Positions 6,314 to 12,395 are shown, counted from the stretch's first letter. The stretch: DNA of 12,395 nucleotides from Acidimicrobiaceae bacterium (GCA_003151555.1 PLXU01000110.1:3733-16127); one strand, 5' to 3'. Numbers and translations are program-made. The notes: generated by a model not told the origin, from the sequence alone.

Positions 6314-7632
6314 CTAGCGGCAATCTTGTGCTCGTCGCGACAGCCGACCTGGTCAGCCACGTGCGAGGTCGCGCCTTTGGAGCCGACCAACTGGCCGACC
6401 GTTTGGAACACGGCATTGGCTGGGTTCCCGCGGACCTCGCGCTCACCGCATTCGGCGCACTGGCCGAGACCAACGCCTTTGGCCCGCTGGGTGATGTGCG
6501 ACTACGTCCGGATCCGTCGGCCAATCTGGTCCTCACGTCGCATGACGGCGGTCCCGACATCGAGTTGATGCTCGCCGACACGGTGAATTTGGACCTCTCG
6601 CCCTGGGTCTGTTGTCCGCGCGACGTGCTTCGCCGCTCTCTCAAGGCCCTGAAGGAAGAGTTCAATCTCACGTTGATCGCCACGTTCGAGCACGAGTTCA
6701 CCATGCTGAACGCTGATTCAACGGCGATGGCTTCCGGCGGACCACCGTTCAGCGCGGCCGCGCTACGCCATTTCGAACCATTCGGAACTCGGCTCTACTC
6801 GGCATTGGGGCGCGCGGGTTTCGAGCCAGATACCTGGCTCGCCGAATTCGGAGCGAACCAATTCGAGATTACGCTCGCGCCAAGCGAAGCACTCGTCGCC
6901 GCGGATCGGGCGATACTTCTACGTGAACTCGTTCGCGATCTCGCGAAAGGGCTCGGTTGGCGTGCCTCCTTTAGCCCGCTCGTGCGGGCCGGCGGCATCG
7001 GCAACGGCGTGCACGTGCACTTCAGCCTGCGCGACGCCGATGCCACGCCAATCTTGTACGACGCCTCGCAGCCGGGCCACATCAGTGCGATTGGTGGCTC
7101 GTTCGCCGCGGGAATACTGGCTCACAGTTCGGCCATCTGTGCACTCACGGCTCCCAGCGTGATTTCGTACTTGCGACTGCGTCCCCATACCTGGAGCGCG
7201 GGGCACGCCTTTCTCGGAGTGCAGAATCGTGAAGCACTGCTTCGGATCTGTCCCACGGTTGGCTCGGTCAACGTCGACCAGCAGTACAACTTGGAGTTTC
7301 GCGCCGTTGACGCCACGGCGAACCCCTGGCTCGTGCTAGCGGCGCTCACCATTTCGGGGCTCGATGGACTGAGGAGGAACCTGAGCGGACCCACGGTGAT
7401 CGAGGGCGACCCTAGCGCATGGACGAGCGACGAACGAGAGGCCGCGGGCGTGACGGACCTACCGACCTCGCTCAATGAGTCCCTCGACGCCTTGACAAAA
7501 GATGAGATGATCGGAGAATGGCTAGGTTCAGAGTTACTCGGCACCTACTTCGCGGTGAAGGAACATGAACTCGCGATTCTCAAGGGCGCATCGGCGGAGA
7601 CAATCTGTGAGATGTATGCGAGTGTCTACTAG
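6310..7632 (+). CDS. Glutamine synthetase-like glutamate-amine ligase, copy 2
   Basis: A 440-residue GS-I-fold ligase, divergent from copy 1 at 2594. The conserved active-site skeleton is present. FEHEF is at 126-130 (E127, E129), LAEFGANQFEITLAPSE at 177-193 (E179, E186), GIGNGVHVHFS at 229-239 (H235), YLRLRPHTWSAGHAF gives the ATP/glutamate arginines, and VQNREALLRIC completes the site. There is no adenylylation-site motif. The very short N-terminal domain (VLVATADLVSHVRGRAF opens the beta-grasp region) is typical of PuuA/GlnA3/GlnA4-like enzymes rather than true glutamine synthetase. The GTG start is supported by GAGG seven nt upstream and by the GTGA overlap with the leader ORF. The M20 amidohydrolase begins 66 nt downstream on the same strand, suggesting an operon. 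Substrate unknown; an amine distinct from that of copy 1 is inferred. Confidence 0.88.
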   Translation: MTSGNLVLVATADLVSHVRGRAFGADQLADRLEHGIGWVPADLALTAFGALAETNAFGPLGDVRLRPDPSANLVLTSHDGGPDIELMLADTVNLDLSPWVCCPRDVLRRSLKALKEEFNLTLIATFEHEFTMLNADSTAMASGGPPFSAAALRHFEPFGTRLYSALGRAGFEPDTWLAEFGANQFEITLAPSEALVAADRAILLRELVRDLAKGLGWRASFSPLVRAGGIGNGVHVHFSLRDADATPILYDASQPGHISAIGGSFAAGILAHSSAICALTAPSVISYLRLRPHTWSAGHAFLGVQNREALLRICPTVGSVNVDQQYNLEFRAVDATANPWLVLAALTISGLDGLRRNLSGPTVIEGDPSAWTSDEREAAGVTDLPTSLNESLDALTKDEMIGEWLGSELLGTYFAVKEHELAILKGASAETICEMYASVY

Positions 7633-7698
7633 GGATAGCCAACGCCCAACGAAAGTACACACCTTCGAAGTGCCCTCACGAACGTCGATCGTCATCGC

Positions 7699-8958
7699 GT
7701 GTCTTTGAACCCCGAGATTCGTCGATTCGTCGATAGGGTCAGCGAGGCGTTGACGAGCGAGTTGAGCGGCGCGGTCGAGTTACGCCGACACCTTCACCAG
7801 ATACCCGAGGTCTCGTGGCGCGAGCATCAAACCTCCGCGGCCATTGCCAAGGCACTGGCCGAATGTGCGCTCGAGCAAATTGCCGACACGGGACTTCTCG
7901 TGCGGGTCGGCGACGCCGAGGCGCCCGCCATTGGTATCCGGGCCGAACTAGACGCCTTGCCTATTATCGAATTGACGGGATCGAACTTCGCGTCCAACAA
8001 CGGCGCAATGCACGCGTGTGGTCACGATGTGCACATGGCCGCCCTGGTCGCGCTCGTGCGCGCCTTCCAAAAAGTCAATCAAGTCGAACGAGCCCGCGTC
8101 GCACTGCTCGGCGTGTTCCAACCGAGTGAAGAGGCGTTCCCGTCGGGCGCGATGGAGATTATCGAGACGCGTCGACTCCGCGAACACCATCTCAAGGCGA
8201 TGTTGGCGGTGCACCTGCACCCGCAGGTGCCGTGGGGAGCTATCACCACCGGTGTAGGCGCCGTGAACGCCGCCGCCGACTCATTCATTCTGCGCATTGC
8301 GGGCCAGGGCGGACACGGTGCCTACCCGCAACGGAGCCACGATCCGGTGCTCGCTCTCAGCTACGTCATCGTGGCGCTACAGCAGGTCGTGAGCCGACGC
8401 ACCGATCCGATGCACCCCACCGTCGTCTCGGTGTGTCAACTCCAGGCCGGCTCCGCACCCAACGTGATCCCCGATGAGGCCACGGCCACAGGGACGGTGC
8501 GTGTGTTGATTCCTGAAGACCGCGACGAAGTGCTCGCCCTCATCGAGTCAATTGCGACGCACGCGGCCGCCGCATTCGGATGCACGGCCCGGGTGGAGAT
8601 TCAGCCCGGCGACCCGGTGCTGTTCAATGACGTGGAGCTCGTCGCACTGGTCGACCCGTGTCTGGCGAACGCCGGCCTAATCGTCGCGGAGCCAATGCGT
8701 TCGTGCGGCGCGGACGATTTCGCCTTCTACGGCCGCGAAGTGCCAAGTCTCATGATGTTCCTGGGCGTTCACAATCAAGATGAAACCATTGACGTGGACC
8801 CCACCATGAACGACGAAGAGAACATCCCACCACGAGCGCGTCCCGATCAAAATGCGGGTCTGCACGCCGCAACGTTCCTGCCTCCCGAAGAGGCCGTCGA
8901 GCGAACCGCACGCGCCATGCTGGCTGCGTTCACGGGCGCGGCCGAACTGATGTCGTAG
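7699..8958 (+). CDS. M20-family amidohydrolase (N-acyl amino acid/hippurate hydrolase-like)
   Basis: A 419-residue M20D-type metal-dependent amidohydrolase, expected to cleave an acyl- or gamma-glutamyl-type amide. Motifs: RRHLHQIPEVSWRE (29-42), RAELDALP (81-88), the metal ligands in MHACGHDVHMA (104-114; C107, H109), catalytic/metal Glu pair PSEEAFPSG (E144, E145) and AVHLHP (H172/H174). The lid/dimerisation domain includes GGHGAYPQRSHDPV, and a C-terminal ADDFAFYGREVPSLMMFLG follows. A loop of about 25 residues near the C-terminus (DETIDVDPTMNDEENIPPRA) is longer than I expect for the family. The GTG start has no visible Shine-Dalgarno, and no other good start exists upstream in frame. Its position directly after a GS-like ligase suggests it releases the product of a gamma-glutamyl or acyl-amide route; this is inference. 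Confidence 0.88.
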   Translation: MSLNPEIRRFVDRVSEALTSELSGAVELRRHLHQIPEVSWREHQTSAAIAKALAECALEQIADTGLLVRVGDAEAPAIGIRAELDALPIIELTGSNFASNNGAMHACGHDVHMAALVALVRAFQKVNQVERARVALLGVFQPSEEAFPSGAMEIIETRRLREHHLKAMLAVHLHPQVPWGAITTGVGAVNAAADSFILRIAGQGGHGAYPQRSHDPVLALSYVIVALQQVVSRRTDPMHPTVVSVCQLQAGSAPNVIPDEATATGTVRVLIPEDRDEVLALIESIATHAAAAFGCTARVEIQPGDPVLFNDVELVALVDPCLANAGLIVAEPMRSCGADDFAFYGREVPSLMMFLGVHNQDETIDVDPTMNDEENIPPRARPDQNAGLHAATFLPPEEAVERTARAMLAAFTGAAELMS

Positions 8959-8966
8959 AAGATTTG

Positions 8967-8995
8967 ACGACGCTCCGTCCACGCGACTGCGTCGT
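8967..8995. terminator. Inverted repeat after the amidohydrolase
   Basis: ACGACGC (8967-8973) and GCGTCGT (8989-8995) form a 7-bp perfect stem with a 15-nt loop, starting 8 nt after the amidohydrolase stop. No T-run follows, so termination is only suggested by position between convergent genes. Confidence 0.3.
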
Positions 8996-9014
8996 GACAT
9001 TAGAACATGCGACG

Positions 9015-9032
9015 GCAGTCAGCGTTGACTGC
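9015..9032. repeat. Hairpin overlapping the stop of the chimeric dehydrogenase
   Basis: GCAGTCA-GCGT-TGACTGC is a perfect 7-bp stem with a 4-nt loop. It overlaps the last codons and the TGA stop (9019-9021) of the minus-strand pseudogene. It could serve as a terminator for that strand, but no U-rich tail follows. Confidence 0.4.
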
Positions 9033-10098
9033 AGTCCTTGCTCACGTGTAACGCGCGACCCACGAACATCAATGCTGCCTCATGTAGGGACTCGCTGATC
9101 GTGGGATGCGGATGGATGGTCCCGGCCATGTCTTCCGCACTGGCGCCCATCTCAACTGCGATCGCCGCCTCGCCCGCCAGTTCCGATACCAGGGGCCCCA
9201 CGAGGTGGACTCCCACGATCGCGTCTTGACCACGGTCCACAATGAGCCGGGCAACGCCATTCGGGGCGCCGAGGGTGGCCGCGTCACGCTCTTCGTCCGC
9301 GAAGATATTGTTCGCCGAACCCGCCACAATCTTGGCTTTCAAGCGCGGGATCGTCTCGGGGTTGATGATGCCGCCGAGCGCGTAGGGCGCGAAAATATCG
9401 ACGTCCTGATCGTAAATGTCGTCCGTCGCGACGGCTGACACACCGTAGGTTGCCACGGCGTTCGCGACCTTCTTCTCGTCAACGTCACTAACCACCACGT
9501 GGGTGCCGTGCTCAATGAACAACGCGAGTGCGTTGGCCCCCACGGCCCCCAGGCCCTGGAGCGCCACCGAACGGCCCTGCAGCGACGGCGAGCCCCACAC
9601 GCGATCGGCGCACGCGCGCGCCGCTTCGACCGAGCCGAGCGCCATGGCCGGGGCAATGTCGCCCGCGCCACCGCAGTGCTCGGGCAGCGTCACGAGGTAA
9701 TCGATCTCGGTATAGATGACCTCCATGTCCTCCAATGTGGTACCGACGTCCTCACCAGTTTAAAACTCACCACCGAGCTGGTTGACCATGCGACCGAACG
9801 CGCGCAATAGTGCCTCATTCTTGTCCTTCTTCGGGTCACCAATGATGACGACCTTGCCGCCGCCCATATTGACGCCCGCAGCGGCGTACTTATACGTCAT
9901 GCCGCGAGCCAATCGAAGCGCGTCAATGATGGCCTCCTCTTCTGAGGCGTAGGTCCACATTCGGGTCCCGCCCGTTGCCGGTCCCAAGGCAGTTGAATGG
10001 ATGGCAATGACAGCTCGGAGGCCGACGTCACTGTCATTGCACAACACCAGTTTTTTGAACTTATAGCGCCGCATGTAGTCGAGCACCGGTGCGTCCAT
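9019..10098 (-). pseudogene. Leucine dehydrogenase-type gene: in-frame stop plus fusion to a dihydrolipoamide dehydrogenase C-terminus
   Basis: One continuous frame of 359 codons, broken only by TAA at 9760-9762 (codon 113). Codons 1-112 are a Glu/Leu/Phe/Val dehydrogenase catalytic domain (GPATGGTRMW; GMTYKYAAAG and NMGGGKVVIIGDP carry the two catalytic lysines). After the stop the same frame resumes with TGEDVGTT (the expected catalytic Asp), then the NAD domain (LQGLGAVGANAL, SDVDEKK) up to GSANNIFADEERD (about 261-272). From about residue 280 it changes to the C-terminal dimerisation domain of dihydrolipoamide dehydrogenase (ARLIVD, GVHLVGP, SELAGEAA, then HPHPTISE with that enzyme's catalytic His-Glu pair). 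About 100 C-terminal residues of leucine dehydrogenase are therefore missing. Start ATG 10098 has GGGAG 5 nt upstream. The active promoter module at 10181-10222 points at it. Probably non-functional, although readthrough, re-initiation at 9735 or a sequencing error are possible. Confidence 0.85.
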
Positions 10099-10150
10099 AC
10101 TCACTCCCACCCATCTCGTACTGACCACGCCGCCGACGCGATCTCATTGT

Positions 10151-10166
10151 TCCTCACACGTGAGGA
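10151..10166. promoter_or_regulatory. Palindrome in the dehydrogenase leader, possible operator
   Basis: TCCTCAC-AC-GTGAGGA: 7-bp perfect arms with a 2-nt centre, lying about 10-25 nt downstream of the expected start of transcription from promoter copy B. The position fits a second operator or a short RNA stem in the leader. No equivalent is seen behind copies A and C. Confidence 0.4.
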
Positions 10167-10180
10167 CCAGTTGGCCGCGT

Positions 10181-10222
10181 GAGCATAATGGTATACAGTT
10201 CTGAATGCAAGAAAGAATTCAA
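10181..10222 (-). promoter_or_regulatory. Shared promoter/operator module, copy B (dehydrogenase)
   Basis: On the minus strand: TGAATTC box, TTGCAT (-35, 10205-10210), 17-nt spacer with GTATAC (10191-10196) and TATGCT (-10, 10182-10187, the best of the three). Transcription would begin near 10175, leaving a leader of about 77 nt before the dehydrogenase ATG at 10098. The aminotransferase at 10356 lies in the opposite direction, so a repressor bound at GTATAC could also touch its promoter, which I could not identify in 10223-10345. Confidence 0.78.
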
Positions 10223-10345
10223 TGAAGCGAATTACTAAAGAGTCCTGGTAGACCGCACCGCTTCGCAAGTGGGGGCCAAACGTTCTACGCATTGAACTCG
10301 CTGAAAGATCAGACGAAGAGGCAGCAATCTGATTGACGGAATCAT

Positions 10346-10350
10346 GGAGG
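10346..10350 (+). promoter_or_regulatory. Ribosome-binding site that fixes the aminotransferase start
   Basis: GGAGG, five nt before the ATG at 10356. An earlier in-frame ATG at 10344 overlaps this Shine-Dalgarno and so is unlikely to be the real start. Confidence 0.75.
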
Positions 10351-10355
10351 AAGCA

Positions 10356-11765
10356 ATGAAGGCGCACGAGTCGGACCCCACCGCCCGCCACGACAATCAC
10401 GAACTATCCGAGCGCGCTCGCAAGAATCTCTGGCTCGAGGTGACACGAATGGGTTCGTTCTCGCCGGAGCACGAGATTCCCGTCATCGTGCGCGGCGAGG
10501 GTACGTACCTCTGGGACGCGAACGGGAATCGGTACTTCGACGGTCTCTCGGCGCTGTACACAAACCAACTCGGTTACGGGCGACGCGACATTGCTGACGT
10601 GGCCGCCACGCAAATAATGGAACTCTCGTACTTTCCGCTTTGGACGTACGCGCACCCGCGCGCAATTGAACTCGCGGAAAAGATTGCGAGCCTCGCGCCC
10701 GAGGGGCTTAACCGGGTGTTCTTTTCCACTGGTGGCGGCGACGCCGTGGAGAGTGCGTGGAAACTCTCGCGTCAGTACCACCGCCTGCGCGGTGAGACGA
10801 GCCGCTACAAAGTCATCAGTAGAAACGTCGCCTATCACGGTACGACGATGGGCGCGCTCGCGATCACCTCCGTAGACGCCTATCGCGAAAACTTTCAGCC
10901 ACTGACCCCCGGTGGCGTCAAAGTGACCAACACTGACTTCTATCACGCCGCTGAATTTGGCAACGACCACAAAGCTTTCGGACTTTGGTCGGCCGGTCAG
11001 ATTGAAGAGGCCATCCTTCGCGAGGGGCCCGAAACCGTGGCGGCCGTGTTCCTCGAGCCGGTGCAGAACGCGGGAGGCTGTTTTGTCCCTCCGCCCGGAT
11101 ACTGGCAAGAAGTGAGGACCATCTGTGATCGTCACGGTGTGATCTTGGTGTCCGATGAGGTCATCTGCGCCTTTGGCCGCCTCGGCACTTGGTTCGGAGC
11201 TCAGAAGTACGACTACATACCGGACATCATTTGCTGCGCCAAGGGCATCACGTCGGGCTACGCCCCGCTGGGCGCGATCATCGTTGCGGACCGCATTGCC
11301 GAACCCTTCTTGCGCGGTGACACGACCTTCAGCCACGGCTTCACCTACGCGGGGCATCCCGTCTCGTGCGCCGTTGCCCTAAAGAGCATTGAGATCATGG
11401 AAACCGAAGGCGTCCTAGAAAACGTCCTCAACAACGAGGACTACTTCCAATCGAGTTTGGAATCCTTGCTCGAGTTGCCGATCGTGGGTGACGTGCGAGG
11501 TGCCGGATACTTCTGGGGTGTTGAACTGGTAAAGGACAAGAAAACGAAGATGCCCTTCGTCGGGGAAGAGGCGCACCACTTACTGCGTAACTTCGTCGTC
11601 CCGGAGATGTTTCGTCGCGGACTGTACTGTCGCGTGGATGATCGTGGCGAGACGGTGGTTCAATTGGCGCCTCCGTTGATCTCGACACGTGAGGACATTA
11701 ACTTCATGGCCGATACGCTGCGCCGTGTGTTCGAAGGGGCACAGAAGAAATTTCTATCCGAGTAG
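10356..11765 (+). CDS. Class III aminotransferase (putrescine/beta-alanine:pyruvate type)
   Basis: A 469-residue PLP-dependent omega-aminotransferase of the class III family, close in style to SpuC-like putrescine/diamine:pyruvate and beta-alanine:pyruvate aminotransferases. Such enzymes transfer a terminal amino group to pyruvate and give an aldehyde or semialdehyde. Visible elements (numbered from ATG 10356): GTYLWDANGNRYFDGLSALY (about 49-68), STGGGDAVESAWKLSRQYH (124-142, phosphate-binding loop), AYHGTTMGA (159-167, PLP-stacking Tyr), FLEPVQNAGG and the PLP aspartate in LVSDEVICAFGRLG (D267). The Schiff-base lysine is in CAKGITSGYAPLGA (K296), and TFSHGFTYAGHP closes the site. Length is normal. 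It is divergent from the dehydrogenase pseudogene and stands alone on its strand. It is not a duplicate of the aminotransferase at 1-461, whose N-terminal region looks different. The exact amine donor cannot be told. Confidence 0.92.
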   Translation: MKAHESDPTARHDNHELSERARKNLWLEVTRMGSFSPEHEIPVIVRGEGTYLWDANGNRYFDGLSALYTNQLGYGRRDIADVAATQIMELSYFPLWTYAHPRAIELAEKIASLAPEGLNRVFFSTGGGDAVESAWKLSRQYHRLRGETSRYKVISRNVAYHGTTMGALAITSVDAYRENFQPLTPGGVKVTNTDFYHAAEFGNDHKAFGLWSAGQIEEAILREGPETVAAVFLEPVQNAGGCFVPPPGYWQEVRTICDRHGVILVSDEVICAFGRLGTWFGAQKYDYIPDIICCAKGITSGYAPLGAIIVADRIAEPFLRGDTTFSHGFTYAGHPVSCAVALKSIEIMETEGVLENVLNNEDYFQSSLESLLELPIVGDVRGAGYFWGVELVKDKKTKMPFVGEEAHHLLRNFVVPEMFRRGLYCRVDDRGETVVQLAPPLISTREDINFMADTLRRVFEGAQKKFLSE

Positions 11766-11886
11766 TTGCACCGGGCCTCCAAAACTCCTGTCAAAGGATG
11801 GAAGAAACTTCGCCAGCGCAAAACCTGCCCCGAATTATGCACCCATACAAGGAGTGCCGAGTCCGGAGACTAACGGATCAGAAATC

Positions 11887-11915
11887 TGACCCTTTGCACG
11901 TTTTTAAAGGGGTCA
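11887..11915. repeat. Bulged hairpin TGACCCTTT / AAAGGGGTCA
   Basis: Arms 11887-11895 and 11906-11915 pair over about 9 bp with one bulged G; the 10-nt loop ends in five T's. It lies 120 nt after the aminotransferase stop, so it might serve as a late terminator, but the T-run is in the loop rather than after the stem. Confidence 0.4.
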
Positions 11916-11929
11916 ACCTAACCAAATCT

Positions 11930-11953
11930 TTTAGCAACGCCTTTAGCAACGCT
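11930..11953 (+). repeat. 12-nt tandem duplication
   Basis: TTTAGCAACGCC (11930-11941) followed directly by TTTAGCAACGCT (11942-11953), 11 of 12 identical. The second unit runs into the left arm of the long inverted repeat at 11950. Confidence 0.6.
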
Positions 11954-12038
11954 GACGGTTACGTGCGATCACGCCCGAACGTCAGCGAAGTCAAATGCCA
12001 ATATTCCATGCGCTCGCGAGCACGTGCAACCGTCAGCG
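11950..12038. repeat. Long imperfect inverted repeat with 53-nt loop
   Basis: CGCTGACGGTT (11950-11960) is the exact reverse complement of AACCGTCAGCG (12028-12038). The pairing continues with ACGTGC (11961-11966) and GCACGT (12020-12025) after a 2-nt bulge, giving about 17 bp in total. The loop contains a second CGTCAGCG (11980-11987), which could pair alternatively with the left arm. It ends about 12 nt before the tRNA-like fragment. Confidence 0.6.
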
Positions 12039-12049
12039 AACTGGAAAGG

Positions 12050-12100
12050 ACCGCATGGCATGAAAGGGGTCAGGGGTTCGAATCCCCTTACCGCCGCCCA
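12050..12100 (+). pseudogene. Decayed tRNA-Ala(GGC)-like 3' half
   Basis: The T arm is perfect: AGGGG-TTCGAAT-CCCCT (12072-12088). Counting back gives variable loop GGGTC, a 7-nt anticodon loop ATGGCAT (12055-12061) with U33 and anticodon GGC (12057-12059), then a ruined anticodon stem (ACCGC against GAAAG, only one pair). The acceptor side reads TACCGCC-GCCCA rather than a clean 7 nt plus NCCA. From memory, bacterial tRNA-Ala(GGC) has the very similar string GCATGGCATG and TTACCTCCACCA here. No matching 5' acceptor (GGCGGTA) or D arm is found upstream. It is therefore a tRNA pseudogene or attachment-site remnant, not a working tRNA. Confidence 0.6.
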
Positions 12101-12226
12101 TACCTCCTCTAATATCTCTTTTGATAAATGAGGGTTTTTATGCAGAATATCGCCTCACCACATTGGGTGACGCCGTGCCACTTTCCAGATCCGACGGAGT
12201 CGACTTGCCTTGGCAATTGGCACGAA

Positions 12227-12243
12227 CTGACGCCCTCCGTCAG
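12227..12243 (-). terminator. Hairpin at the end of the minus-strand edge gene
   Basis: CTGACG-loop-CGTCAG (12227-12232 with 12238-12243), a GC-rich 6-bp stem with a 5-nt loop that includes the stop codon of the edge gene. The following minus-strand bases (TTCGTGCC) have only two T's, so it is a weak terminator candidate. Confidence 0.35.
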
Positions 12244-12395
12244 CCCAAGTTGAAGACCACCGTCACCGTGGTCGACACGGTCTTGCGAATGGTCGTCGTG
12301 TCGTAATTGCCGCCGCTGGAGACCGAGACGGAGCCTACGGCATTGACCTGGAACGGTCCACTCTTGGCACTGCGAACCGACCCCACCGACCCGCC
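12240..12395 (-). CDS. C-terminus of an unrecognised Ser/Thr/Val/Gly-rich protein (runs off right edge)
   Basis: The minus strand is open from the right edge to TGA at 12240-12242, encoding the last 51 residues. They include KSGPFQVNAVGSVSVSSGG and end with TVSTTVTVVFNLG. The pattern (small, beta-prone, low charge, repeated Val/Thr/Ser strands) looks like the C-terminal part of a secreted or surface protein, such as a minor pilin-like or Ig-like domain protein. I cannot name the family. The 51 codons without a stop and a hairpin at the end support it being real. No link to the amine genes is suggested, and the tRNA remnant between them may mark a boundary. Confidence 0.55.
   Translation of the reverse strand, partial: GGSVGSVRSAKSGPFQVNAVGSVSVSSGGNYDTTTIRKTVSTTVTVVFNLG

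Larger units (their letters stand above)
11766..12239. other. 474-nt non-coding stretch rich in inverted repeats
   Basis: No convincing gene on either strand. It holds a bulged hairpin (11887-11915), a 12-nt tandem duplication (11930-11953), a long imperfect inverted repeat (11950-12038), the tRNA-Ala-like fragment (about 12050-12100) and a hairpin near 12227. AAAGGGGTCA occurs twice (11906-11915 and 12063-12072). CGTCAGCGAA also occurs at 12031-12040, with the shorter GTCAGCGAA at 11981-11989. This mosaic looks like a scar left by recombination or a mobile element, or a structured RNA; no transposase or integrase is in the window. Confidence 0.5.

Noticed and set aside
9760..9762. Recoded stop (selenocysteine or pyrrolysine) in the dehydrogenase
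   Set aside because: The codon is TAA, not TGA or TAG, and the fused C-terminus already points to a decayed gene.
10061..10147. Arg-rich 28-codon ORF (minus, starts MRSRRRRGQ) with GAGG upstream, overlapping the dehydrogenase start in another frame
   Set aside because: It runs through the real start region of the dehydrogenase and shows no likeness to the leader ORFs at 2169 or 6233; ORFs of this length are common by chance.
11766..12100. Possible tmRNA because of the T arm at the 3' end
   Set aside because: No 5' acceptor partner, no GGTTTCGAC-like start and no convincing tag ORF; the fragment keeps an anticodon loop, which tmRNA lacks.
12121..12306. 61-aa plus-strand ORF near the right end
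   Set aside because: No ribosome-binding site, no family likeness, and it lies opposite the more protein-like minus-strand frame at 12240-12395.
1..12395. CRISPR array or insertion sequence
   Set aside because: No regularly spaced direct repeats, no transposase or integrase frame and no paired terminal repeats with target duplications were seen.

Overview
The window carries a bacterial amine and amino-acid metabolism locus, probably from an actinobacterium. The evidence for the host is moderate-to-high GC, GTG and TTG starts, TANNNT-type -10 boxes and protein style. Acidimicrobiia is my guess, and no phylogenetic marker is present to confirm it.

Layout. Positions 1-1978 (minus strand) hold an APC-family amine or amino-acid permease. 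It is followed, with a 1-nt TAATG stop/start overlap, by a class III aminotransferase that runs off the left edge. A 615-nt non-coding stretch follows, with a promoter and a possible leader peptide. Next comes a glutamine-synthetase-like ligase (2594-3958, minus). It is divergent from a PLP-dependent Orn/Lys/Arg-type decarboxylase (4215-5657, plus), whose start overlaps the stop of an unlisted 37-codon upstream ORF with a strong Shine-Dalgarno sequence. A small SHOCT-domain membrane protein (5731-6006, minus) separates this from a second GS-like ligase (6310-7632, plus) and an M20 amidohydrolase (7699-8958, plus). Then comes a broken leucine-dehydrogenase-type gene (9019-10098, minus), divergent from a second class III aminotransferase (10356-11765, plus). 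The right end is a non-coding, inverted-repeat-rich stretch with a decayed tRNA-Ala(GGC)-like 3' half, and the C-terminus of an unrecognised minus-strand protein at the edge.

How the genes may work together. Two GS-like ligases, an APC permease, two omega-type aminotransferases, a basic amino-acid decarboxylase and an amidohydrolase fit a gamma-glutamylated amine/polyamine pathway (PuuA/PuuP/SpuC logic). In this model the amine is imported or made by decarboxylation, capped with glutamate, transaminated and finally deacylated. No aldehyde dehydrogenase or class I glutamine-amidotransferase-type hydrolase lies in the window, so the M20 enzyme may do the last step. This pathway is inferred.

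The most striking signal is regulatory. A 42-nt promoter module occurs three times: 2331-2372 (minus), 6138-6179 (plus) and 10181-10222 (minus). Of its 42 columns, 29 are invariant. It has a TTGCAT -35, a 17-nt spacer holding the palindrome GTATAC, and a TANNNT -10 whose variable columns are exactly the three N positions. Each copy points at a metabolic gene (permease operon, second ligase, dehydrogenase), which indicates a local regulon under one repressor. Two of the three copies are followed about 50 nt later by similar short leader ORFs (MT.R..T.A pattern).

The dehydrogenase is also remarkable. It is a leucine-dehydrogenase N-terminal part with an in-frame TAA, joined in frame to the C-terminal dimerisation domain of dihydrolipoamide dehydrogenase. 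That suggests a deletion scar of a former branched-chain keto-acid operon.
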